Assembly (NCBI GenBank): GCA_031268055.1
Contig: JAIRXY010000226.1
Coordinates: 1-5,532 of the forward strand
Origin: Prevotellaceae bacterium
Lineage (GTDB): Bacteria; Bacteroidota; Bacteroidia; Bacteroidales; UBA932
Direction: 5' to 3'
Length of the DNA: 5,532 nucleotides
Shown: piece after piece, positions 1 through 5,207 of the stretch
How positions within the stretch are numbered: the first letter of the stretch is position 1
Layout: each line of letters starts with the position of its first letter
Notes under the pieces: model-generated
Told to the model about the DNA's origin: nothing
Database searches by the model: none
What the model saw: the letters and a program-made list of their open reading frames with translations, nothing else
Made by a program: the position numbers and the translations under genes

Positions 1-3
1 CTT

Positions 4-39
4 GAAATAAAAACCTCTGCGTAGCTATTACTTTGCAGA
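4..39 (-). terminator. Candidate intrinsic terminator of the acpP-fabF-rnc-thioesterase operon
   Basis: Read leftward, TCTGC pairs with GCAGA (forward 35-39 with 16-20). An inner GTA/TAC pair (29-31 with 21-23) closes a 5-base loop, with a 3-base bulge at 32-34. The stem is followed by GGTTTTTATTTC (15-4), a U-rich tract in leftward RNA. It lies about 90 bases beyond the thioesterase stop, with no open frame between. The stem is short and bulged, so this is a plausible but not strong terminator. Confidence 0.4.
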
Positions 40-125
40 AACCTATGGAGGCAACAACCCCCAACAAGCTACTTATTGCACATTGCTAAGACCAAAAATG
101 TACAGCTATGCAGCGGTGTGGAGGG

Positions 126-527
126 TTATGCGTGCTCAAACCGCTCAATTGTATTTTTCCACTCCAACTTTATCGGGATAGATTTTTGCGTAGCCTTGCT
201 GAATCCCGAAAGCACGGAGTAGCTGCTTACGTGCACTGCACCTGTCTTGGTGTTGACAATTTCTTGTCGCATTTTGAGGCTTCGCTCGCCAACGCCTACT
301 ACGCTGGTGCGTACATCAATAGCATCTTTCAAGCGGGTTTGCACCTTATAGTCGGCTTCTGCGTGTACCAAAACTACCGTTTCGTCGCGCAGCTCAAAAT
401 CGTCCGAAAAGAGCGTGTGCAGGTAGTCCATGCGGCCAACGTCGAAGTAGCTCCAGTAGACGGAGTTGTTCACATGCCCAAAGCTGTCGACGTCGCTAAA
501 CCGTATCTGAACAGGTGTTGTCAGCAT
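126..527 (-). CDS. Acyl-CoA thioesterase, 4HBT/hotdog-fold family (YbgC/FadM-like)
   Basis: This 133-residue protein has the usual length of a single-domain 4-hydroxybenzoyl-CoA thioesterase-type enzyme, which hydrolyses acyl-CoA or acyl-ACP thioesters in the cytoplasm. The hallmark is near the N-terminus: R9-F-S-D12-V-D14 followed by G17-H-V-N-N21 and an aromatic run (Y24, W25, Y27), then D29-V-G-R32. D14 aligns with the catalytic aspartate of the family. The rest fits the hotdog sheet (VLVHAEADYK around 53-62, then a late SSYSVLSGF). The ATG begins 3 bases after the rnc stop, so translation is probably coupled to rnc. It is the last gene of an operon that starts with acyl carrier protein and FabF, so a role in releasing or editing acyl chains is a reasonable inference. 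The actual substrate cannot be read from sequence, and many relatives remain uncharacterised. Confidence 0.88.
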   Translation of the reverse strand: MLTTPVQIRFSDVDSFGHVNNSVYWSYFDVGRMDYLHTLFSDDFELRDETVVLVHAEADYKVQTRLKDAIDVRTSVVGVGERSLKMRQEIVNTKTGAVHVSSYSVLSGFSKATQKSIPIKLEWKNTIERFEHA

Positions 528-530
528 GAA

Positions 531-1310
531 TTACGCGTGCTTTGCAATGAAAGTTCCGTACGCCTTTTCTGCGGCGCGCTGCTCGGCCTCCTTTTTCGAC
601 AACCCGCTGCCTTCACCGGCTACCTCATTGTCAATACGGAGCGTGCAGGTGAATACATTGTGGGATTTATCCTTGCTTGGCTGGCTCGTTGTTTCAAAAA
701 CGGCTTGAGTCCCGCGCTTTTGCGCCACCTCCAGCAGGCGGCTCTTGAAGTCAAACTCCCGCTTTACCAAGTCGTCGATGTTGACGTGCGGCAGCAGCAT
801 GCGGTTAGTGAAAATATCGCGCGCGCACGCGTAGCCTTTGTCCATGTAAACGGCTCCTATCAGCGCCTCCAGCGTATTGCCCAGAATATTTTTTGCTACG
901 GAGTTGCGCAGCTTTGCCACTACAAAGCGCGATAAATCCAGCTGCTGCGCCAACTTTTCCAGCGCTTCGCGGCCAACAATTTTCGAGCGCACCTGCGTTA
1001 GAAAGCCTTCGCGCTTACTTGGAAATTTGCTGTAGAGGTACTCCGAGACGACAAGCTCAAGAACGGCATCGCCCAGAAACTCCAAGCGCTCATTGTGCTG
1101 CTCTGTTGGTTTAGGGGGGTAGTAACGCTTGCGGTGCTGGTAAGTAGCACGGCGGGTTACGGAGCTGTGCGTAAAAGCCTGCCTGTACAGCTCAAGCTGC
1201 TTTGGCGTATAGCCCAGCAGCTCCTTTAGGGAGCTGGCAAACAGTGCATCCTCGCTCTTGTGTGAGCTGGGGAGAAACTTTTTTACGCGTTGAAATAGAT
1301 TGGAAAACAA
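531..1310 (-). CDS. rnc: Ribonuclease III
   Basis: This 259-residue endonuclease cleaves double-stranded RNA and acts in rRNA precursor processing and mRNA turnover. The RNase III domain covers about residues 28-180. The signature HNERLEFLGD lies at 72-81, giving metal-binding E74, E77 and D81. The second acidic cluster is in GNTLEALIGAVYMD, where E148 matches the essential E117 of E. coli but N145 stands where E. coli has D114. A double-stranded RNA binding domain follows at about 187-255, ending in the typical KKEAEQRAA helix. There is no ATG in frame before the signature. The only conventional start codon that keeps the N-terminus is TTG at 1310-1308, 15 bases after the fabF stop and in the same frame as fabF. 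The N-terminal extension before the domain is basic and similar in style to other Bacteroidales enzymes. Third gene of the leftward operon. Confidence 0.95.
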   Translation of the reverse strand: MFSNLFQRVKKFLPSSHKSEDALFASSLKELLGYTPKQLELYRQAFTHSSVTRRATYQHRKRYYPPKPTEQHNERLEFLGDAVLELVVSEYLYSKFPSKREGFLTQVRSKIVGREALEKLAQQLDLSRFVVAKLRNSVAKNILGNTLEALIGAVYMDKGYACARDIFTNRMLLPHVNIDDLVKREFDFKSRLLEVAQKRGTQAVFETTSQPSKDKSHNVFTCTLRIDNEVAGEGSGLSKKEAEQRAAEKAYGTFIAKHA

Positions 1311-1325
1311 AATAATTAGGATTGA

Positions 1326-2582
1326 CTAAATATACTTAAAAATTACCGACGCGTTGTGCCCTCCAAACCCGAAAGTGTTGCTTAGAGCAACCCGAACATC
1401 GCGCTTTTGCGCTACGTTCAGCGTCAGGTTTAGGCGAGGGTCAAACGCCGGATCTAAATTTTGATTATTGATGGTGGGGGGAATAATACCTCGCTGCATG
1501 GCGCAAATGCAAGCTAACGCTTCTACTGCGCCCGTAGCGCCCAGCAGGTGCCCTGTCATCGATTTGGTGGAGCTGATGTTGAGCTTGTAGGTATGGTCTC
1601 CAAAAACCTTTTCAACAGCTTTTATTTCAGCAATATCGCCCACCGGCGTTGAGGTACCGTGCACGTTAATGTAGTCTACGTCTTCGGGGTTTAGCCCTGC
1701 GTCGGAGAGGGCACGCCGCATCACGTTGGCAGCGCCCAAGCCTTCGGGGTGAGGCGCTGTAAGATGGTAAGCATCTGCCGTCATACCGCCGCCTACAATT
1801 TCGGCGTAAATCTTTGCCCCACGGTTTTTTGCGTGCTCATATTCTTCAAACATCAGCCCTGCGCCACCCTCGCCCATCACAAACCCGTCGCGGGTTTTGT
1901 CGAACGGACGGGAAGCGGTAGCGTAGCTGTTGTTGTTGGTCGAGAGCGCCTGCGCGGAGTTGAATCCTCCCATAGCAGCTTCGTTGATAGGCGCTTCGGA
2001 GCCTCCGGCAATAATTGCCTTTGCTTTTCCCAAGCGAATTAGGTCAAACGCGTCTATCATGGCATGCGTAGACGAGGCGCACGCCGATACCGTAGCGTAG
2101 TTTGGGCCTCGCAGCCCATACTTCATTGAGATTTGTCCTGCGGCAATATCTGCAATCATTTTGGGCACAAAGAACGGGTTGAACCGGGGGGTGCCATCGC
2201 CTTTGACGAAGTCTCTTACTTCCTCAAAGAAAGTGCGAATTCCACCTATCCCCGAAGCCCACACAACGCCAACCTCGTCACAGTCAACTTTTGATAAATC
2301 CATGCCGGAGGATTTGATAACCTCGCATGCGGCAATCATCGCAAATTGGGTGTAAAGGTCTAACTTGCGGGCTTCTTTCCGCTCAATGGCCTCTGTATGC
2401 TGCGCCACGTCAAAGTTTTTCACTTCGCAGGCAAACTTCGTTTTAAAGTTTGAGGCATCGAAGCGCGTAATAGGCGCAGCTCCGCTCACTCCCTTCAGCA
2501 AATTGTCGAAAAATTCGTCAACCGTTTTACCCAAAGGGTTGATTGTGCCCATTCCCGTTACAACGACTCTCTTTAACTCCAT
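1326..2582 (-). CDS. fabF: Beta-ketoacyl-ACP synthase II
   Basis: This 418-residue condensing enzyme elongates acyl-ACP with malonyl-ACP in type II fatty acid synthesis. The thiolase-fold catalytic triad is complete: C168 in VSACASS, H308 in NVHGTSTPVGD and H345 in SMTGHLLGATGA, with the supporting lysine K340 just before. The C-terminal glycine-rich SNTFGFGGHNAS at 401-412 is the expected active-site loop of FabF. Length and start (MELKRVVVTGMG) match the family, and it begins at an ATG 43 bases after acpP. Together with ACP it forms the substrate-carrier and elongation pair placed side by side in many bacteria. FabB is less likely because of the length and the loop sequences. The stop is a single TAG, and the reading frame stays open through to rnc beyond it. 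Confidence 0.97.
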   Translation of the reverse strand: MELKRVVVTGMGTINPLGKTVDEFFDNLLKGVSGAAPITRFDASNFKTKFACEVKNFDVAQHTEAIERKEARKLDLYTQFAMIAACEVIKSSGMDLSKVDCDEVGVVWASGIGGIRTFFEEVRDFVKGDGTPRFNPFFVPKMIADIAAGQISMKYGLRGPNYATVSACASSTHAMIDAFDLIRLGKAKAIIAGGSEAPINEAAMGGFNSAQALSTNNNSYATASRPFDKTRDGFVMGEGGAGLMFEEYEHAKNRGAKIYAEIVGGGMTADAYHLTAPHPEGLGAANVMRRALSDAGLNPEDVDYINVHGTSTPVGDIAEIKAVEKVFGDHTYKLNISSTKSMTGHLLGATGAVEALACICAMQRGIIPPTINNQNLDPAFDPRLNLTLNVAQKRDVRVALSNTFGFGGHNASVIFKYI

Positions 2583-2625
2583 ACTTTAAAAAACTTGGTT
2601 TGCAAAAACAATCACGAAATACTCT

Positions 2626-2868
2626 CTACGCTTTGCCGCTTGCCTTCTCAATGTACGAGATAGCATCACCAACGTTGACAATCTTTTCGGTGTCTTCGTC
2701 GGGAATAGAAACGCCAAATTCTTTTTCAAACTCCATAATCAGCTCTACCGTATCCAGCGAGTCGGCTCCGAGATCATTGGTAAAGGTTGCACCGGGCACC
2801 ACCTCTGATTCGTCAACGCCAAGCTTGTCAACGATAATTGCTTTTACTTTTGCTGCTACATCTGCCAT
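2626..2868 (-). CDS. acpP: Acyl carrier protein
   Basis: This 80-residue acidic helical protein carries the growing acyl chain in fatty acid synthesis. The phosphopantetheine attachment site is S37 in the invariant DSL motif ([11 protein letters not shown], 33-43). Helix II after it is rich in acidic residues ([12 protein letters not shown]), the docking surface for FabF and other partners. Length and sequence are typical of bacterial AcpP. It is the first gene of the leftward operon. It has an untranslated leader of roughly 85 bases if the -7 box at 2967-2960 is used, and no Shine-Dalgarno motif, as is normal in this phylum. ACP is usually made in large excess over FabF and RNase III, so extra control after acpP (the 43-base gap, differential translation or processing) would be expected. 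The sequence shows no terminator there. Confidence 0.97.
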   Translation of the reverse strand: MADVAAKVKAIIVDKLGVDESEVVPGATFTNDLGADSLDTVELIMEFEKEFGVSIPDEDTEKIVNVGDAISYIEKASGKA

Positions 2869-2959
2869 AATTAATTTTCGATTTTAGTTAGTAATTTAAA
2901 ATTAAAAATACGATTTTTGCTATACGTATAATGGCGACCTTTAAAAAAAAAAGTCGGTA

Positions 2960-2967
2960 CAAAAGTA
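2960..2967 (-). promoter_or_regulatory. Putative acpP operon promoter (-7 box)
   Basis: Read leftward the bases are TACTTTTG, a full match to the Bacteroidota -7 consensus TAnnTTTG. A start near 2954 is expected, giving a leader of about 85 bases. I see no good TTTG -33 box at the usual spacing (it would fall at about 2986-2990), so the call rests on the -7 box and position. The box is one arm of an inverted repeat shared with the purN promoter. Confidence 0.5.
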
Positions 2968-2989
2968 TAAACTTATTCCATAGTTTTTA

Positions 2990-2997
2990 TACTTTTG
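2990..2997 (+). promoter_or_regulatory. Putative purN promoter (-7 box)
   Basis: The bases TACTTTTG match TAnnTTTG exactly. Transcription would start near 3003, about 33 bases before the purN ATG. No clear -33 TTTG is present. It faces away from the identical acpP box, with 22 bases between them. Confidence 0.5.
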
Positions 2998-3036
2998 AGC
3001 AACTTTTTATCAACTAAAAATGTCAAATAACTAAAA

Positions 3037-3624
3037 ATGAAGAATATAGCAATATTCGCATCAGGCTCTGGCACCAACGCCGAGAATCTTATCAGGTACT
3101 TCAACGGCAAAGAGCAGGCAAAGGCCTGCATAAAGGCGCTTTTTTGCAATAAACCAGAGGCATACGCCATTACCCGAGCTGCCAACTTGGGTGTTCCCGC
3201 GCGAACTTTCGGGCGGGAGGATTTCTACAATTCTGACCTCATTTTAAATGAGTTACAGCAGAAAAACATTGACCTGATTGTGCTGGCCGGATTTTTGTGG
3301 CTTATGCCGGAGAGCATAGTGAGCGCTTTTCGCCGCAGGATTATCAACATTCACCCCGCGCTGCTACCCAAGTACGGGGGCAAGGGAATGTACGGCATGC
3401 ACGTGCATCGCGCCGTGAAAGCCGCCGGAGAGCGCGAAACGGGCATTACCATACACTACGTAAACGGCGAGTACGACAGGGGCGACGTCATTTTTCAGGC
3501 TACCTGCCCCGTTCTCCCTACCGATACCGCCGACGATATTGCCGCAAAAATTCACCTGCTGGAGCAGGAGCATTTCCCAAAAGTTGTAGAGAAGATAGTA
3601 GAGAAGATAAATGGGAAATTTTGA
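3037..3624 (+). CDS. purN: Phosphoribosylglycinamide formyltransferase (GAR transformylase)
   Basis: This 195-residue cytoplasmic enzyme of de novo purine synthesis transfers the formyl group of 10-formyltetrahydrofolate to glycinamide ribonucleotide. The N-terminal nucleotide-binding loop is ASGSGTNAENL (8-18). The catalytic set is N104, H106 and D147, seen in INIHPALLP (103-111) and in EYDRGDVIFQ (145-154), corresponding to N106, H108 and D144 of E. coli PurN. The folate-binding segment GKGMYGMHVHRAV follows the active-site histidine in the usual place, and the length is normal for the family. The start at 3037 gives the standard MKNIAIFASGSG opening directly after an A-rich leader. It is divergent from acpP, an arrangement I recall from other Bacteroidales. 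It appears to be monocistronic, with only decayed DNA downstream. I see no clear terminator within the next 80 bases. Confidence 0.96.
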   Translation: MKNIAIFASGSGTNAENLIRYFNGKEQAKACIKALFCNKPEAYAITRAANLGVPARTFGREDFYNSDLILNELQQKNIDLIVLAGFLWLMPESIVSAFRRRIINIHPALLPKYGGKGMYGMHVHRAVKAAGERETGITIHYVNGEYDRGDVIFQATCPVLPTDTADDIAAKIHLLEQEHFPKVVEKIVEKINGKF

Positions 3625-3918
3625 ATTTTGAACCGAGCGAAGCGAGCTCACGAACTCCGCAAAAAAATAAAAACGAGGGATAATAATTTTGAATGGAATC
3701 ATCTACCTATCAATTGTTTGAATCGGGATTTTCGGGATTCATGGATTTGCAGGATTCAAATATGACCATTTTTCATCTTACCAACTACAAAATTGGCGCC
3801 AACTACAAACCCGTGCCAACGAGAATGACTAATGTCGCTATTTGCTTTCTTTGTGGTTTTTTACTACACAGAGATTTCACAGAGAGCTACGGAGAAAACC
3901 TGCATGTAAAAATGTCCA
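3625..3918. other. Noncoding region between purN and the transposase remnant, with short periodic repeats
   Basis: I find no credible gene here. GGATT occurs four times at 8-9 base steps (3726, 3735, 3743, 3752). Farther on, CACAGAG occurs at 3867-3873 and again at 3878-3884, followed by the degenerate CTACGGAG at 3887-3894. This kind of text is what I remember from dispersed intergenic repeats in Bacteroidota, but I cannot confirm copies elsewhere. An open frame at 3693-3935 runs through these repeats and has no family resemblance. Confidence 0.5.
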
Positions 3919-4299
3919 TTAGCCGGATTGATTAAATTGAATTTGTATTTTGTCGGTTAGCTTGGCAATACAACTTCTATGATTCATTTGTAAAGCCATC
4001 TTAACAATAATCCGGTCATCATTTTTTTCAATAATGGAAGGGATGGCGAGCATTCTGTGCCGAAGTGTTTTGAGTCGGTTTCTGACATTTCCACCGATGA
4101 TTATCTGTTTAAACAGGCTAAGAAAGTTATATGCAACAGCCATCAGCTGCTTACCGGAAGACTGCGGAGATTCGCCGTTTTTTTGACGTACGGCTATCAT
4201 TCTGCGTGGCTTTGTCCACTCCTGAGCCTGATATTCAAATTCGGTAATTTCTATCCCTTTGTCCATACAAAACCATGCCCTTTCCACAAGGGAGAGCAA
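3919..4299 (-). pseudogene. IS1380-type transposase, C-terminal remnant with internal deletion
   Basis: The 126-residue frame resembles the last part of IS1380-family (DDE type) transposases. First comes a segment of the form EFEYQAQEWTKPRRMIAVRQ (20-39), then the terminal helix AVAYNFLSLFKQ (54-65), then RLKTLRHRMLAIPSII (75-90) and DRIIVKMAL. In intact members I recall about 100 residues between the first two blocks, including the catalytic glutamate region with its RaeiEnrIKELK-like motif. Here they meet directly near residues 51-52 (about 4146-4141), so that part is gone. The whole N-terminus with the two catalytic aspartates is also missing, and the only available start is a TTG. It cannot encode an active transposase. 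The frame is intact from 4371 to the stop, which suggests fairly recent decay or simple chance. No terminal inverted repeats were identified. Confidence 0.65.
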
Positions 4300-4324
4300 T
4301 TCGCAAGGGTTATTTTCTTGACAG

Positions 4325-4343
4325 CCCGACGTGAAACGTCGGG
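4325..4343. repeat. Perfect 8-bp hairpin, REP-like
   Basis: CCCGACGT (4325-4332) and its exact complement ACGTCGGG (4336-4343) enclose a 3-base loop, GAA on the forward strand. Neither side carries a T-run, so it is not a typical intrinsic terminator. It sits just upstream of the transposase remnant. Short GC-rich hairpins of this type in decayed intergenic DNA are often members of dispersed REP-like families, which cannot be tested within one window. Confidence 0.6.
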
Positions 4344-4421
4344 GTAATACAACACCCTGCCGCCTGAGGTTTTACCCAAGCAGAGAGTTGTAAAAATCAA
4401 AGCCAAAGCAGCTCCAAAGTA

Positions 4422-4462
4422 GAATTAAGAGTTGAGATTTAAAAGTTCTCAACTCTTAATTC
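4422..4462. repeat. Perfect 16-bp inverted repeat downstream of the DUF3127 gene
   Basis: GAATTAAGAGTTGAGA (4422-4437) is followed after 9 bases by its exact reverse complement (4447-4462). The stem is AT-rich and begins 10 bases past the stop of the leftward DUF3127 gene. It could stabilise that transcript's 3' end or help terminate it, but no U-run follows on the leftward side (next bases TACTTTGG). It may equally be a repeat-element end. Confidence 0.7.
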
Positions 4463-4471
4463 CCGTTTACC

Positions 4472-4846
4472 TTAGAACGGCAAATCATCTTTACCTTCCT
4501 CGTCAGCGGTAAACGGCGTGGCTTCGGGCGCTTGAGGCTGGCTTGCGGTTGCGCCTGTAGCGGGGGCGGTGGGAGCATTCTCGTCGGCCGGATCAATCTT
4601 CCATGCGCGCAAATCGGTGTACCAGCGACCGTTGAACTCGCGACTTTCGATGTCGAAAAAGATGTTCAACATGCTGTCTACAACGAGTACGCTTGGACTT
4701 ACTTTATCGCCCCAAATTGAGATGCAGACCTTTCTTGGGTATTGCCCTTCGGTTTCTACGATAATTTCCTGCCTTTTCCACATTCCGTTTCGTCCCTCTC
4801 CCGTTTGCAGGGGGAGCACCTGGGTTAGTTTTGCTTTTAGTTCCAT
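4472..4846 (-). CDS. DUF3127 family single-strand-binding-like protein
   Basis: This 124-residue protein matches my memory of the DUF3127 family (OB-fold, SSB-like), found mainly in Bacteroidota. The OB-fold covers about residues 1-84 and includes the family hallmarks WKRQEIIVETEGQYPRKV (23-40) and FDIESREFNGRWYTDLRAWKI (64-84). An Ala/Pro/Thr/Gln-rich flexible linker (about 88-113) follows, and then an acidic tail, DEEGKDDLPF (115-124). The tail closely resembles the C-terminal tip by which bacterial SSB recruits partner proteins. This suggests a nucleic-acid-binding protein with a protein-recruiting tail, but no function is established to my knowledge. It is not the housekeeping ssb, which is longer and has a different OB-fold signature. 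The ATG at 4846 fits a leader of about 25 bases from the promoter at 4878-4909. It stands alone as a transcription unit. Confidence 0.85.
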   Translation of the reverse strand: MELKAKLTQVLPLQTGEGRNGMWKRQEIIVETEGQYPRKVCISIWGDKVSPSVLVVDSMLNIFFDIESREFNGRWYTDLRAWKIDPADENAPTAPATGATASQPQAPEATPFTADEEGKDDLPF

Positions 4847-4877
4847 AGCACGTTTGATTTAAAAAATTTGATAGCTA

Positions 4878-4909
4878 CAAAGATACAAAGTGTTTTTTTG
4901 TTTCAAAAA
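4878..4909 (-). promoter_or_regulatory. Promoter of the DUF3127 gene (Bacteroidota -33/-7 type)
   Basis: Read leftward, TTTTTG (4909-4904) serves as the -33 box and TATCTTTG (4885-4878) is an exact TAnnTTTG -7 box, with 18 bases between them. The start is expected near 4872, about 25 bases before the ATG. This is the clearest two-part promoter in the window. Confidence 0.7.
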
Positions 4910-4945
4910 TATTTTTTTAGAAAATTCAGGGCAAATACACGAAAT

Positions 4946-4953
4946 TAATTTTG
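4946..4953 (+). promoter_or_regulatory. Possible -7 box for a forward small RNA
   Basis: TAATTTTG matches TAnnTTTG exactly and would start RNA near 4958-4960. No good TTTG is found at the -33 distance. The eight-base pattern has only six fixed positions and occurs by chance in AT-rich DNA, so it gains weight only from the forward terminator 220 bases downstream and the lack of a protein gene between. Confidence 0.3.
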
Positions 4954-4959
4954 AAGTTC

Positions 4960-5206
4960 AGCGCTGCTTTTTGCTGTATTCAAAGAAAAGTAGCAGCTTT
5001 GCAATGGTATATTAAAACAAATAGGGACAAAATGTTGGTAGAAATTGCCGCGCTGAAAATCCCTGTAGGAGATTAATCCAGAGTGTCTGATTATTTTTAC
5101 CGCTTCGGAAAATTGTTATATTCTTGTGGAGCATAGGGGCGTCTCCGGTTTACTCCGCAGTCGCACCACTCTCACCCCGATACATTGTATTGGGGTGTTG
5201 TTTTTT
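4960..5206 (+). ncRNA. Candidate unassigned small RNA
   Basis: The roughly 250-base stretch from a forward -7 box to a strong forward terminator has no convincing protein frame but is rich in pairing. TTCAGCGC (4957-4964) can pair with GCGCTGAA (5050-5057). GCTGCT (4963-4968) can pair with AGCAGC (4992-4997), competing with the former. TGTGGAG (5125-5131) pairs with CTCCGCA (5153-5159, one G-U), enclosing GGGG/CTCC with loop CGT (5136-5146). I tried to read it as tRNA, tmRNA, SRP RNA, RNase P RNA or a known riboswitch and recognised none. A 6S-like RNA or a shorter RNA starting near 5120 cannot be excluded. The extent is inferred from the promoter and terminator, not from homology. Confidence 0.3.
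5173..5206 (+). terminator. Strong forward intrinsic terminator
   Basis: An 11-bp stem (5173-5183 with 5187-5197) with a 3-base loop is followed by TTGTTTTTT (5198-5206). One position is G-U in forward RNA (5179 with 5191) but would be an A-C mismatch in leftward RNA, and the T-run lies on the forward side only. The element therefore works rightward. No annotated forward gene precedes it, which implies an unrecognised forward transcript. Confidence 0.75.
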
Positions 5207-5207
5207 G

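Larger units (their letters stand above)
2960..2997. repeat. Imperfect inverted repeat spanning both divergent -7 boxes
   Basis: The left arm CAAAAGTATAAAC (2960-2972) mirrors the right arm GTTTTTATACTTTTG (2983-2997), differing only by two extra T bases in the right arm. The centre is 10 bases. The symmetry follows partly from two identical promoter boxes facing outward, but it extends 4-5 bases beyond the boxes, so it could also be an operator. Confidence 0.6.

Noticed and set aside
108..935. Long 275-codon forward open frame
   Set aside because: It lies opposite the thioesterase and rnc, both with clear family motifs. Its translation has no recognisable domain and a cysteine- and histidine-rich antisense-like composition.
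2543..2887. Forward open frame of 114 codons, serine- and threonine-rich
   Set aside because: It is a shadow of acpP and the fabF start on the opposite strand.
3640..3680. GAGC/GCTC pairing with a following A-run after purN as a terminator
   Set aside because: Only four base pairs, and the homopolymer is A rather than T in the forward direction.
3693..3935. Forward open frame of 80 codons after purN
   Set aside because: It runs through short periodic noncoding repeats, has no family resemblance and no promoter.
4057..4347. Forward open frame of 96 codons
   Set aside because: It is antisense to the transposase remnant, whose protein motifs are recognisable on the other strand.
5120..5200. 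Possible tRNA near the forward terminator
   Set aside because: On both strands no TTCRA-type T-loop, no seven-base acceptor pairing and no anticodon arm could be placed.
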